DNA of 64,000 nucleotides. It comes from Streptomyces microflavus. Its GTDB lineage: Bacteria > Actinomycetota > Actinomycetes > Streptomycetales > Streptomycetaceae. Location: positions 331,687 to 395,686 of the forward strand of contig NZ_BMUG01000010.1 in assembly GCF_014650075.1 (NCBI RefSeq), written 5' to 3'. Shown piece by piece: positions 44,532 through 53,334 of this stretch. The notes below the pieces were generated by a model. The model saw nothing but the letters and a program-made list of their open reading frames with translations. It had not been told where the DNA came from and made no database searches. The position numbers were made by a program, and so were the translations under genes. Positions within the stretch are counted from its first letter, which is position 1, and every line of letters starts with the position of its first letter.

Positions 44532-45032
44532 TCAGGCGGGTACGACATCCACGGCCGTCGGGGCGCATTGCGCGGCGTGCATCGGCATCTCGGTCAGACC
44601 CGGGTAGTAGATGTGCAGACTGACGGCCGGTTCGAGCGAGTCGTTGACCACTTCGTGGACGTAACCGGGGGCGAAGGCGCGCTGCGTCCCGGCACCGAGC
44701 GACTGGCTCCCGCGCTCGGTGTGCTCGGTCAACTCGCCCTCCAGGACCGTCAGTACCCCGGCGGAGCGGCCGTGGTCGTGGCGCCCGCTGCCCTGTCCGG
44801 GCACCCAGCTGAGGAGCCACACCTCGTAGCCGGGCCCCGTCTGGAGCCGGTGGTACCAGCGGGTGGTGGTGTCGTACCGGACGAGTCCGGCCCAGCGCGC
44901 ACGGTCGGCCGCGATGGAGCGGGCGAGGCCGACGAACTCGGAGACGGTGGAGGGATGCTCGCGGGCGGGCTGCAGGAGGTGCTGGACCTCAAGGATGTCG
45001 CCGGCGATCTGAAGGTCGCTGTCGCTGTTCAT
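44532..45032 (-). CDS. cysteine dioxygenase-family cupin
   Basis: A 166-residue cupin with metal ligands His85 and His87 in GSGRHDHGRSAG and His126 in GYVHEVVND, the CDO/thiol dioxygenase pattern. It would oxidise cysteine or another thiol to the sulfinate with Fe(II) and oxygen. Bacterial homologues also use 3-mercaptopropionate; the substrate is not decided by sequence. ATG 45032 is preceded by GAGGAACCACC. Gene order places it at the head of the fbiA-fbiB unit. A long 693-base region with the whiB promoters lies upstream on the other strand. Confidence 0.87.
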   Translation of the reverse strand: MNSDSDLQIAGDILEVQHLLQPAREHPSTVSEFVGLARSIAADRARWAGLVRYDTTTRWYHRLQTGPGYEVWLLSWVPGQGSGRHDHGRSAGVLTVLEGELTEHTERGSQSLGAGTQRAFAPGYVHEVVNDSLEPAVSLHIYYPGLTEMPMHAAQCAPTAVDVVPA

Positions 45033-45433
45033 GGGGTGCGGTGGTTCCTCGGCATGGGGGGTGCACGTGCGGGGGAGTCGCTTGAAGCATCGGCAGCCGC
45101 GGCAGAGCTACGGGGAAGCCGGAAAAGCAGGAGGAAAGAGCAAGAAGCTGGACTCAGAGCTGGAGCACTACGGCATCAACAGCTGTGACAGCTGGAACAG
45201 CAACAGCGGGCCTGGACAGCGCTGCGGAACCCACGGACGTGGGTGACGTGCATCGCTGCGATCGCTGACATGAGATCAAGGAGACCGGCTGAATCGCTCC
45301 CTGTCAACCCGATGACCGATATGGGGGCAATGTTTCACCCCTTCCGGTTGTCGCGCGAGGAGAAAGGTTTGTTCACCTGTAAGCGCGGAGACATGGCGCA
45401 TCATCCGCACCCTTAAACGCGGCTGAGGGTCCG

Positions 45434-45463
45434 TGACCTGACTGTGATCTTGGTCGCTACAGT
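45434..45463 (+). promoter_or_regulatory. candidate distal whiB promoter
   Basis: TGACCT (45434-45439) and TACAGT (45458-45463) are separated by 18 bases. It lies about 260 bases upstream of the whiB start. Confidence 0.4.
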
Positions 45464-45550
45464 GATCGAATCGCAACGTAAGGGCGCGCCTGATCGTCTT
45501 GATCAGGAGAAGACGCATCAGGGGCGGCGCCGGTGGCATATGTCAGGTTT

Positions 45551-45580
45551 TTGGTGATTTCAACACTTTCCGCATACGCT
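45551..45580 (+). promoter_or_regulatory. candidate middle whiB promoter
   Basis: TTGGTG (45551-45556) and TACGCT (45575-45580) are separated by 18 bases, about 145 bases before whiB. Confidence 0.4.
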
Positions 45581-45623
45581 TGGTTCCGCAGAGTGAATCC
45601 CTGGGCCAATAGCAGATCCTCGC

Positions 45624-45653
45624 TTGACTGGCTTGGAGATACACACTTGTAAT
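45624..45653 (+). promoter_or_regulatory. candidate proximal whiB promoter
   Basis: TTGACT (45624-45629) and TGTAAT (45648-45653) are separated by 18 bases. It is the best -35 match of the three and would give a leader of about 66 bases. Confidence 0.5.
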
Positions 45654-45725
45654 TTCACTCGTGTCGTTCGGCCGCAATCAGTAACGGCCGCATCACGGGA
45701 CGCAAGAGACAGACGAGGGGCGCAC

Positions 45726-45989
45726 ATGACCGAGCTGTTCCAGCAACTGCTGGTCGAGGACGCGGACGAGGAACTCGGCTGGCAGGAGCGCGCACTGTGC
45801 GCCCAGACCGATCCCGAGTCCTTCTTTCCTGAGAAGGGCGGATCCACCCGCGAGGCCAAGAAGGTCTGTCTCGCCTGTGAGGTGCGTTCGGAATGCCTTG
45901 AGTACGCCCTGGCCAATGACGAACGCTTCGGCATCTGGGGCGGGCTCTCCGAGAGAGAACGACGGCGCCTCAAGAAGGCAGCGATCTAG
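45726..45989 (+). CDS. whiB: WhiB, iron-sulfur sporulation regulator
   Basis: An 87-residue Wbl-family transcription factor that, with WhiA, activates genes for sporulation septation in aerial hyphae. The 4Fe-4S ligands are Cys25, Cys48, Cys51 and Cys57; the G(I/V)WGG turn is at 69-73, and the basic C-terminal RERRRLKKAAI would contact DNA. The sequence is essentially that of canonical Streptomyces WhiB, a strong sign of genus. ATG 45726 is preceded by GAGG in AGACGAGGGGCGCAC. A small hairpin follows. It is transcribed divergently from the fbiA group and upstream of the large glycosyltransferase. Confidence 0.97.
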   Translation: MTELFQQLLVEDADEELGWQERALCAQTDPESFFPEKGGSTREAKKVCLACEVRSECLEYALANDERFGIWGGLSERERRRLKKAAI

Positions 45990-46399
45990 GCGATCCACAG
46001 GTGCCCTGCCGACCGCAGGGACACCCCCCGCACTTCCCCCACCCGACTACCTCCCCGCGCGTCCCCGGCAGCCCTTTCCCGAGCAGGGCTCCTCAAGGAC
46101 CAGGCGCACGCACCGACGGCCCGTCGTCCATCGCCCCCTCCCGGGGGGAGCGGACGCCGGGCCGTCGGCATGTCCACGACCGTCGTGCGCCCGGCCCCGC
46201 ACCCTCTGCGCGTCGGGCCCCGCACCCTCCCACCCCGGCCTTCCCCGCCCCTTCACCCGCTCGGGGCCACCGCCAGGTATCCGTACCGTTAGTGTGGGGC
46301 CCCGTCCGAGATGCGCCAACGCCCCGCCGGGGCGCGCGTGTACACCGATGCAGCCCCCGGGGATACGCCCCCGGACCCGGCCGGAGGGCCCGTACCTCG
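45990..46399. other. 410-base gap between whiB and the large glycosyltransferase
   Basis: No gene seen. It begins with the hairpin at 46004-46020; the rest is C-rich and without coding bias. A TTAGTGT at about 46289-46295 could be a -10 for the glycosyltransferase, but no good -35 is visible. A CGCCCCGCC/GGGGCGCG inverted repeat lies at about 46319-46335. Confidence 0.5.
46004..46020 (+). terminator. small hairpin after whiB
   Basis: CCCTGC and GCAGGG pair across the 5-base loop CGACC, 15 bases after the whiB stop. It is short and has no T-run. Confidence 0.4.
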
Positions 46400-49300
46400 A
46401 TGTCCGTGCACAGCCACTCGGCGGCGCCGAACGCGGCCGCCGCCGCCCCAGAGTTCCCCCGGCACGTCGTCACCGCCGTGCTCGTCTCCCACGACGGAGC
46501 GCGCTGGCTGCCCGACGTGCTGGCCGGGCTGCTCGGGCAGGAACGCCCCGTACAGAACGTCGTCGCCGCCGACACCGGCAGCGCCGACGACTCCGCCCGG
46601 CTGGTCACCGAGGCGCTCGGCGGCGACCGCGTCCTGCACCTCGCCCGCCGTACGAGCTTCGGCACCGCCGTCGACGAGGCGGTCCGCACCGCCGGGCCAC
46701 TGACCCCCGACGACCTGCCCTACCTCAAGCGCCCCGGCGGCTGGGACCCCGTCACCCGGGCCTGGGTCGACGAGAACTACGACCTGCCGGAACTGCCGCA
46801 CGGCGAACCGGTCCAGTGGCTCTGGCTGCTCCACGACGACTGCGCGCCCGAACCGGACGCGCTCGCCGAGATGCTGCGCGTCGTGGACACCGACAAGCAC
46901 GCCACGATCGTCGGGCCCAAGCTGCGCGGCTGGTACGACCGCAAGCAGCTCCTCGAAGTCGGCGTCTCCATCGCCAACAGCGGCCGCCGCTGGACCGGCC
47001 TGGACCGCCGCGAGCAGGACCAGGGCCAGCACGACCAGGTCCGCACCGTCCTCTCCGTCTCCTCCGCCGGCATGCTCATCCGCCGCGACGTCTACGAGGA
47101 GCTCGGCGGCTTCGACCGCAGCCTCCCCCTGATGCGTGACGACGTCGACCTGTGCTGGCGCGCCCACCTCGCCGGGCACCGGGTCCTCGTCGCCCCGGAC
47201 GCCGTCCTGCGCCACGCCGAGGCATCCGCCCGCGAGCGCCGCCCCATCGACTGCGCCGGCCGCTCGGTCGTCGGCCCGCACCGCGTCGACAAGGCGGGCG
47301 CGGTCTACACGATGCTCGTCAACGCACGCGCCAAAGCCCTGCCCTGGGTCCTGCTCCGGCTCGTCGTCGGCACCCTGCTCCGTACGCTCGCCTACCTCGT
47401 CGGCAAGGTCCCGGGACAGGCGCTCGACGAGGTCACCGGCCTCCTGGGCACCCTGCTGCGGCCCGGCCGCATCCTCGCCGCCCGCCGCGCCCGCGGAAAG
47501 GGCGTGGTCGACGCGGCCGAACTGCGCGCGCTCTTCCCGCCGCCGGGCGCCACCGTCCGGGCCACCGTCGACCAGGTCGCGGGCAACTTCGGCGGCCGGG
47601 GCGAGGCCGAATCGGGCGGTTCACGGCACGGCGCCGTCGAGTCCGGCCCCGGCGGCGACGACGCGGACTTCCTCGAAGTCGACCAGTTCGCGCGGCTCAA
47701 GCGGATCGGCCGCAAGCCCGGCCCCGTCCTCTTCGTCCTGCTGCTCGTGGTCTCCCTCATCGCCTGCCGCAACCTGCTCACCGGCGGCTCCCTGGCGGGC
47801 GGCGCCCTGCTGCCCGCCCCCGCGGAGGCCGGAGAGCTCTGGGGCCGGTACGCGGACGCCTGGCACACCATCTCCACCGGCTCCACCGAGACCGCCCCGC
47901 CCTACCTGGCGCTGCTCGCCGCCCTGGCGGCCCTCTTCCTGGGCTCCACCGGCTTCGCCGTCGCCGCGATCCTGGTCTGCTCGGTCCCGCTGGCCGGGCT
48001 CACCGCGTACTTCGCCTCCCGGCCGCTGCTCCCCTCGCGGCTGCTGCGGGCCTGGGCGAGCATCGCGTACGCCTTCCTGCCCGCCGCGACCGGCGCCCTG
48101 GCCACCGGCCGCCTCGGCACCGCCGTCCTGCTCGTCCTGCTCCCGCTGATCGCCCGCGCCGCCGTCGCCGCCCACGGTCTCCGCAACGGCCCCGGCGCGG
48201 ACGCGGCGCGCGGCAGCTGGCGCGCGACCTGGGCGTACGCCCTGCTCCTCACCGTCACCACCGCGTTCACCCCCATCGTCTGGCCGCTCGCCGTGGTGCT
48301 CGGCCTCGGCGTGCTCGCGCTGCGCCGCCACGACATCACGGCGTACGGGCTCCGCTTCCTCGCCGCCGTCGGCACCCCGATGCTGGCTCTGGCCCCGTGG
48401 TCGCTCACGCTCCTCACCGACCCGTCCGCGTTCCTGCGGGAAGCCGGCCTGGACATCGGTACGGGGACGGCTTCGGCGCTCGACCTGCTCGGGATCAGCC
48501 CCGGAGGCCCCAACGCGGCGGGCGGCCTCCTGCTGCTCGGCATCGTGCTGGCGGCCCTCGCGGCCCTGCTGCGCGGCGAGCGCCAGTTCGCCGTCCGCAC
48601 GGCCTGGGCCACCGCCCTCGTCGGCCTGCTCTTCGCGGCACTCGCCAACGGCTCGACCTGGGCCGGACCCGCCACCCTCGTCTACGGCGCCGCCCTGATC
48701 GCCGCCGCACTCGTCGGCGCCGACGGAGCCCGGATCCGGGTCGCCGAGCAGAGCTTCGGCTGGCGCCAGCCCGTCGCCGCCCTGATCGCCCTGGCCGCCG
48801 GCCTCGCCCCCGTCCTCGCCGCCTTCGGCTGGATGGTCGGCGGGGCGGACGGCCCCCTGGAGCGCCGCGACCCCGTACAGGTGCCCGCGTTCGTGGCCGA
48901 GGAGAGCTCGACCCGCGACCAGGCACGCACCCTGGTCCTCGGCGGCACCTCGCCCGAGTCCGTCTCGTACAGCCTGGTCCGCGGCTCCGGCGCGCGCCTC
49001 GGCGACGGCGAACTGACCGAGGCGGCGGGCAGCAACAGCCAGCTCGACAAGGTCGTCGCCAACCTGGTCGCGGGCTCCGGCGCCGACCAGGGCGGCCAGC
49101 TCGGCAACTTCGCCATCCGTTACGTCCTCGTACGCGACGGGGCACCGCGCCAGATGAGCCGGGTCCTCGACACGACCCCCGGCATCAGCCGCCTCAGCCA
49201 GCTGGACGGCAGCGCCCTGTGGCGGGTGGACCGGCAGGTGGCCCGCGTGATGGTGGTCCCGGCCGGCGGTGAGGGCGAGCGCGTTCCGGTCGGCTCCGGG

Positions 49301-50437
49301 CCCGTCGAGGCCCACTCCAAGATCCCGGCGGGCGACGAGGGCCGCATCCTGCGGATCGCCGACGAGGCCGCACCGGGCTGGCAGGCCACGATCGACGGAA
49401 AGCCGCTGACCCGCGTGACCGTCGACGGCTGGGCCCAGGGCTTCGAACTGCCCGCGGGCGGCGGCCGCCTGGACCTCACCTACGACGCCCCGTTCACCCA
49501 CACCGTCTGGCTCTGGGCGCAGGGCGCGCTCGCCCTGGTCCTGGTGGTCATGGCCCTGCCCGGCCGCCGCCGGGAGATCGACGACGACCTGCCCGAGGAG
49601 GCGCTCGCCGTCGCGGCGGACGCGGCCGACGGCGACGGCCGCCGCGCCCGCAGGCTCCGCGCCGCGGCCGAGGCGGAGGCGATGGCCGCCGAGGCGGCCG
49701 GGACGACCGAGGACGGCTACCCGGCCGACGCCCCCGGCGACTTCCCGCCACCGCCGCCCGCCGCACCTCCGGCGGCACCGCCGTCCGCCCCGGCGACAGC
49801 CCAGGCGGAAGAGGCCGGTCCGGTTCCGGTTCCGGGTCCGGTTCCGGGTTCGGTTCCGGGCTCGGGGGAGTACATCCCCGACCAGCAGAGCACCGACCCG
49901 TACGCCGAGAACGGCGGCTACGCCCCGCAGCCCGGCTACGACCCGCAGGACACCACGGGCGGCTACGCGGCGCTCCCGCAGCAGCAGGGTTACGGGGAGT
50001 GGGACGGCCGGCAGTACCAGGCCGCCGACCAGCAGGCCGCAGCCCCGTACCAGCAGGGCGACTACGCCGCGTACCAGCAGGACCCGTACACCCAGCAGAA
50101 CACCGGCTACTCCTCCGCCTACCCGGACCAGGGCGGCTACGGCCCCCAGGACCCGTACGGACAGCAGCAACAGCAACAGCAGCAGTACGGCGGCGAGGGC
50201 GACGGCCAGTACAGCCCCGGCCAGTACGACCAGCAGGGCCAGTACGAGCAACAGGGCCGGCAGAGCCAGTACGACCAGTACGGCCGGTACACCGGCGAGC
50301 AGCCCCCGTACGCCGCCCCCGACCGGCACCCCGCCGAGAACGCCGGGAACGGCGAGAACGGCGAGCAGCCCGACATCCCCGCCCCGGGCGAGACCCCGTG
50401 GCAGACCCGTAACGCATCGCGAGGCGAGTCCGAGTGA
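46400..50437 (+). CDS. giant membrane GT2 glycosyltransferase with disordered C-terminal tail
   Basis: 1345 residues. An N-terminal GT2 domain (about 15-330: VTAVLVSHDGARWLPDVLAGL, the LWLLHDDCAPEPDAL metal region, LMRDDVDLCWRAHLAGHRV) leads to a large multi-spanning membrane part (about 430-1050, a dozen or more hydrophobic helices), then an extracytoplasmic beta segment and a last helix near 1040. The final 250 residues are disordered, rich in Pro, Gln, Tyr and Gly, with eight consecutive Gln and many YQQ/YDPQ units. Such proteins occur next to manB in Actinobacteria and probably glycosylate lipid-linked or wall polymers. ATG 46400 is used; GGAGGG is 11 bases upstream. It overlaps the next gene by GTGA. 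Confidence 0.87.
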   Translation: MSVHSHSAAPNAAAAAPEFPRHVVTAVLVSHDGARWLPDVLAGLLGQERPVQNVVAADTGSADDSARLVTEALGGDRVLHLARRTSFGTAVDEAVRTAGPLTPDDLPYLKRPGGWDPVTRAWVDENYDLPELPHGEPVQWLWLLHDDCAPEPDALAEMLRVVDTDKHATIVGPKLRGWYDRKQLLEVGVSIANSGRRWTGLDRREQDQGQHDQVRTVLSVSSAGMLIRRDVYEELGGFDRSLPLMRDDVDLCWRAHLAGHRVLVAPDAVLRHAEASARERRPIDCAGRSVVGPHRVDKAGAVYTMLVNARAKALPWVLLRLVVGTLLRTLAYLVGKVPGQALDEVTGLLGTLLRPGRILAARRARGKGVVDAAELRALFPPPGATVRATVDQVAGNFGGRGEAESGGSRHGAVESGPGGDDADFLEVDQFARLKRIGRKPGPVLFVLLLVVSLIACRNLLTGGSLAGGALLPAPAEAGELWGRYADAWHTISTGSTETAPPYLALLAALAALFLGSTGFAVAAILVCSVPLAGLTAYFASRPLLPSRLLRAWASIAYAFLPAATGALATGRLGTAVLLVLLPLIARAAVAAHGLRNGPGADAARGSWRATWAYALLLTVTTAFTPIVWPLAVVLGLGVLALRRHDITAYGLRFLAAVGTPMLALAPWSLTLLTDPSAFLREAGLDIGTGTASALDLLGISPGGPNAAGGLLLLGIVLAALAALLRGERQFAVRTAWATALVGLLFAALANGSTWAGPATLVYGAALIAAALVGADGARIRVAEQSFGWRQPVAALIALAAGLAPVLAAFGWMVGGADGPLERRDPVQVPAFVAEESSTRDQARTLVLGGTSPESVSYSLVRGSGARLGDGELTEAAGSNSQLDKVVANLVAGSGADQGGQLGNFAIRYVLVRDGAPRQMSRVLDTTPGISRLSQLDGSALWRVDRQVARVMVVPAGGEGERVPVGSGPVEAHSKIPAGDEGRILRIADEAAPGWQATIDGKPLTRVTVDGWAQGFELPAGGGRLDLTYDAPFTHTVWLWAQGALALVLVVMALPGRRREIDDDLPEEALAVAADAADGDGRRARRLRAAAEAEAMAAEAAGTTEDGYPADAPGDFPPPPPAAPPAAPPSAPATAQAEEAGPVPVPGPVPGSVPGSGEYIPDQQSTDPYAENGGYAPQPGYDPQDTTGGYAALPQQQGYGEWDGRQYQAADQQAAAPYQQGDYAAYQQDPYTQQNTGYSSAYPDQGGYGPQDPYGQQQQQQQQYGGEGDGQYSPGQYDQQGQYEQQGRQSQYDQYGRYTGEQPPYAAPDRHPAENAGNGENGEQPDIPAPGETPWQTRNASRGESE

Positions 50438-52002
50438 AGTCCACCCACCTGTCCCTCATCGCGGGCACCGTCGCCCTGGCCGCCATCACCGGCTTCGCCA
50501 CGCTGAACGCCCCCGGAGGACCGGCCGCCGCGGAGGCCGGATCCGCCTCCTCTCTGCCGGTCGAACGCTCCAGCCTGGTCTGCCCGGCGCCCAGCACCTC
50601 CGACCTCGCGGAGACGCAGTACACCTCGTACACCCCGCCCGGAAGCGAGACCGCGAAGGGCGGGGGCGCGAAGGGCGAGGGCGCGGAAGGCACCGCCGAG
50701 CTGAAGCCGGCCCTGCCGGTCCTCGACGACGACGAGGTCGAGACCGACCCGAAGAAGATCAAGAAGGCCGAGGAGGCCGCGAAGAAGGCGAAGGCCCAGG
50801 CGGACAAGCCGGTCCTCGCCGTGAAGGAGCCCGGAACGCCGGTCCTCGCCGAGGCGGACGGCTCCGCCGCCCCGGCCCTCGTCGGCACGGCCACCGGCAG
50901 ACTCGCCCCCGGCTGGGCCGCCCAGCAGACCACCACGGTCACCGCGGGCGGCGCCCGGGGCCTCCTCGGGGTCAGCTGCACCGCCCCCGACACGGACTTC
51001 TGGTTCCCGGGCGTCAGCACCGCGCGCTCGCGCCAGGACTACGTCCACCTGACCAACCCCGACGACAGCGCGGCCGTGGCCGACATCGAGCTGTTCGGCG
51101 CCAAGGGAGCGGTCACGTCCGAGGTCGGCGACGGCATCACCGTGCCCGCCCGCTCCAGCGTCGCCCTCCTGCTCTCCACCCTCACCGACGAGGCCGTCAA
51201 CGACCTGACGGCCCACGTCACCACCCGCTCCGGCCGGGTCGGCGGGGTCGTCCTGACCGCCGACGACGGCTCGGGCGCCGACTGGCTCACGGCCGCGGCG
51301 GACCCCTCCGGAACCCTGGTGATGCCCGGCATCCCGGCCGACGCCACCTCCGTACAGCTGGTGGCGTTCGCGCCCGGCGAGAACGACGCGGACGTGAAGG
51401 TCCAGCTGATGGGGAAGAACACGACGTTCGCCCCGGCGGGGAACGACACCCTCCACATCAAGTCCGGGATGACCGCGACGATCGATCTGAAGGACATCAC
51501 CCGGGGCGAACCGGGCTCGCTGCGCCTGACCCCCGTGGAGAAGAACCGGGCGACCCCGATCGTGGCCGCCCTGCGCGTGGTCCGGGGCACCGGCGCCAAG
51601 CAGGAGATCGCCTACATCCCGGCCACCGGACCGGTGGGCGCCCGGGCGAGCGTCACCGACAACCGGGCCAAGGGCTCCACGCTCTCCCTGGCGGCCCCGG
51701 CCGCCACGGCGAAGGTGAAGGTCACCACGTCGGCGGGGAGCGGCGGCGGCGAACCGGCCGTGGAGACGTACACCGTCAAGGCCGGTACGACGACGGCGAT
51801 CACCCCGAAGCCCCCGGCCGGCCTGAAGGGCGCGTACGCGCTGACCGTCGAGACGGTGTCGGGCGGCCCGGTGCACGCGTCACGGGCGCTGGTCCTGCCG
51901 GAGGGCGGCGTCCAGATGTTCACGATCCAGACGCTGCCGGACGACGGGGGCACGGTCGTGGTGCCGTCGGCGCGACAGGACCTGTCGGTACTGGACGACT
52001 GA
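50434..52002 (+). CDS. DUF5719-family exported protein
   Basis: A 522-residue secreted or membrane-anchored protein. An N-terminal hydrophobic segment (about 5-34, ending PAAAEAG) acts as signal or anchor, followed by a Lys/Ala-rich helical stretch (about 105-130) and a series of beta repeats containing YVHLTNPDDSAAVADIELFG and VQLVAFAPGENDADVKVQLMG. It matches the actinobacterial DUF5719 pattern as I recall it. GTG 50434 overlaps the stop of the giant glycosyltransferase, so the two are translationally coupled. That tight pairing suggests it is an extracytoplasmic partner of that enzyme, which is inference. Confidence 0.85.
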   Translation: MKSTHLSLIAGTVALAAITGFATLNAPGGPAAAEAGSASSLPVERSSLVCPAPSTSDLAETQYTSYTPPGSETAKGGGAKGEGAEGTAELKPALPVLDDDEVETDPKKIKKAEEAAKKAKAQADKPVLAVKEPGTPVLAEADGSAAPALVGTATGRLAPGWAAQQTTTVTAGGARGLLGVSCTAPDTDFWFPGVSTARSRQDYVHLTNPDDSAAVADIELFGAKGAVTSEVGDGITVPARSSVALLLSTLTDEAVNDLTAHVTTRSGRVGGVVLTADDGSGADWLTAAADPSGTLVMPGIPADATSVQLVAFAPGENDADVKVQLMGKNTTFAPAGNDTLHIKSGMTATIDLKDITRGEPGSLRLTPVEKNRATPIVAALRVVRGTGAKQEIAYIPATGPVGARASVTDNRAKGSTLSLAAPAATAKVKVTTSAGSGGGEPAVETYTVKAGTTTAITPKPPAGLKGAYALTVETVSGGPVHASRALVLPEGGVQMFTIQTLPDDGGTVVVPSARQDLSVLDD

Positions 52003-52020
52003 ACGGGCCCGTCGGGCCAC

Positions 52021-52045
52021 TGCCGGCACACCGCTACGGCCGGCA
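52021..52045. terminator. weak hairpin between convergent genes
   Basis: TGCCGGC (52021-52027) pairs with GCCGGCA (52039-52045) across an 11-base loop, in the 85 bases between the DUF5719 and zincin-like genes. Confidence 0.4.
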
Positions 52046-52087
52046 TCACGGGGCTACGGGCGGCGTCACCGGCACGGGGCCGGCGGC

Positions 52088-52519
52088 CTAGTCCTGCCCG
52101 TACCGCGGGTCGACGGACTCCGGGGCCAGCCCCAGCAGCTCGGCTACCTGCTCGACGACGACCTCGTGGACCAGGAGGGCCCGTTCGTCGCGGTTCTTGC
52201 TGCGGATCTCGACGGGCCGCCGGTAGACGACGATCTGTGCGGGCCGCCCCTTGGCCGCCGGTACGGCGGTGCCGAGCGGAACGCTCTCCTCCAGGTCGCC
52301 GGGCACGTCCAGGACGACGAAGTCGACCTCGGCCAGCTGGGGCCAGCGCCGCTCCAGCCGCTCCACCGAGTCCTGGACCAGATCACGGAAGACCTCGCCC
52401 CGGCTGGCCGACAGCGGCACCTGAGGTGGCGCGACCGGCCCCCGCATACCGCGGCCATGACGGTCGCGGCGCCGGGGCCGCGGCTCGAACGGGTGGGGGG
52501 GAGGTACGGAGCTGTCCAT
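52088..52519 (-). CDS. zincin-like metallopeptidase-family protein with incomplete HExxH
   Basis: A 143-residue protein of the small metallopeptidase family next to manB/whiB in Actinobacteria (Rv3259-like by position). The core runs FRDLVQDSVERLERRWPQL to VVYRRPVEI and ends ALLVHEVVVEQVAELLGL. His118 and Glu119 are present, but position 122, where HExxH needs a second His, is Val. Zinc peptidase activity is therefore doubtful. The start at 52519 (MDSSVPPP) is preferred; TACGCT lies 9 bases upstream and no ribosome site is seen. A longer frame to 52660 is unlikely. It is divergent from the DUF3499 gene. Confidence 0.83.
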   Translation of the reverse strand: MDSSVPPPHPFEPRPRRRDRHGRGMRGPVAPPQVPLSASRGEVFRDLVQDSVERLERRWPQLAEVDFVVLDVPGDLEESVPLGTAVPAAKGRPAQIVVYRRPVEIRSKNRDERALLVHEVVVEQVAELLGLAPESVDPRYGQD

Positions 52520-52901
52520 CACCGACGCAGCGTAACGCTCCCCGGGACGGCCTGATCGTGCCGAGGACACGGCCGGTGAAGGGTTCCCCCGCCCGGAACA
52601 CAAGGGCTGTCCACCAGGCCGCCCACCAGGCCGTCCACCCCCCTGTCCGTAGTTGAACATTCAGGCCAAGGTTGAGCCCGTTTCAGGCCCCTGATCCGAT
52701 CATCGACGGGGTGCGGGACGCGGGTATCCGCCCCGGCGCACAACCGCCGGAGCCCCACGGCGCACAGCGCCCTCCCGTCGAGACGCAGGTCAGGACGGTT
52801 GCCGGTGGCGGGGGTGGGGCCAGAAGCACAGGGCGACACGGTGGGGGGAGCCGGGGGAGAGTCGTCGCAGCCCGCTCAAGAGTGCGGTACCGTCCAACAT
52901 C
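52520..52901. other. 382-base divergent promoter region
   Basis: No gene. It holds the -10-like boxes TACGCT (minus strand, 52529-52534) and TACCGT (plus strand, 52888-52893), each just before a start codon, and a short repeat GGCCGCCCACCAGGCCG near 52615-52635. Nothing else is recognised. Confidence 0.55.
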
Positions 52902-53279
52902 GTGAGCCCTGTACGTCGCTGTTCGCGCACCGCGTGCGGCCGCCCTGCCGTCGCGACACTGACGTACGTCTATGCCGACTCGACTGCGGTCCTCGGCCCG
53001 CTCGCCACCTACGCCGAGCCCCACTGCTACGACCTCTGTGCCGAGCACAGTGAGCGGCTGACCGCGCCACGCGGCTGGGAGGTCGTGCGCCTCTCCGACG
53101 GCTCCGCACCGGCGCACCCGAGCGGTGACGATCTCGAAGCGCTGGCCAACGCGGTACGGGAAGCGGCCCGTCCGCACGACCGGGGCCCGGACGGCGGGGG
53201 CAGGGGCCCGCGCTCCGCGGACCCGGTGGAAGTCGCCCGCCGGGGCCACCTGAGGGTGCTGCGCTCCCCCGACTCCTGA
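52902..53279 (+). CDS. DUF3499-family protein, zinc-ribbon-like
   Basis: A 125-residue actinobacterial DUF3499 protein. The N-terminal half has the Cys pairs RRCSRTACGRPA (Cys7, Cys12) and PHCYDLCAEH (Cys42, Cys46, with nearby His41 and His49), which look like a zinc site, then LTAPRGWEVVRL. The C-terminal half is variable and charged. Function unknown, but it is conserved beside manB in Streptomyces and mycobacteria. GTG 52902 lies 8 bases after TACCGT with no ribosome site, so it is probably leaderless. manB follows after 55 bases on the same strand. Confidence 0.88.
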   Translation: MSPVRRCSRTACGRPAVATLTYVYADSTAVLGPLATYAEPHCYDLCAEHSERLTAPRGWEVVRLSDGSAPAHPSGDDLEALANAVREAARPHDRGPDGGGRGPRSADPVEVARRGHLRVLRSPDS

Positions 53280-53334
53280 GACCGACTCTTAAGGCATTAC
53301 GTTGGGCCCTCCGTAAACACCAGGAGGACCGGCC

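Larger units (their letters stand above)
45033..45725. other. 693-base regulatory region upstream of whiB
   Basis: No convincing gene: a small frame at 45031-45246 has no ribosome site or recognisable family. The region is AT-richer than its neighbours toward whiB, contains an inverted repeat CCTGATC-GTCTT-GATCAGG near 45490-45508, and three promoter-like pairs listed separately. Long upstream regions are usual for developmental regulators. Confidence 0.6.

Noticed and set aside
45031..45246. A 71-codon frame upstream of whiB
   Set aside because: Weak start, no family resemblance, and it sits in an expected regulatory region; more likely non-coding.
46001..46399. Upstream extension of the large glycosyltransferase frame
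   Set aside because: Pro/Arg-rich translation without domain similarity; the GT2 fold begins a few residues after ATG 46400.
47621..50329. 902-codon minus-strand frame opposite the giant glycosyltransferase
   Set aside because: Antisense shadow with repetitive Leu/Val/Gly or Glu/Gln/Gly composition and no recognisable domain.
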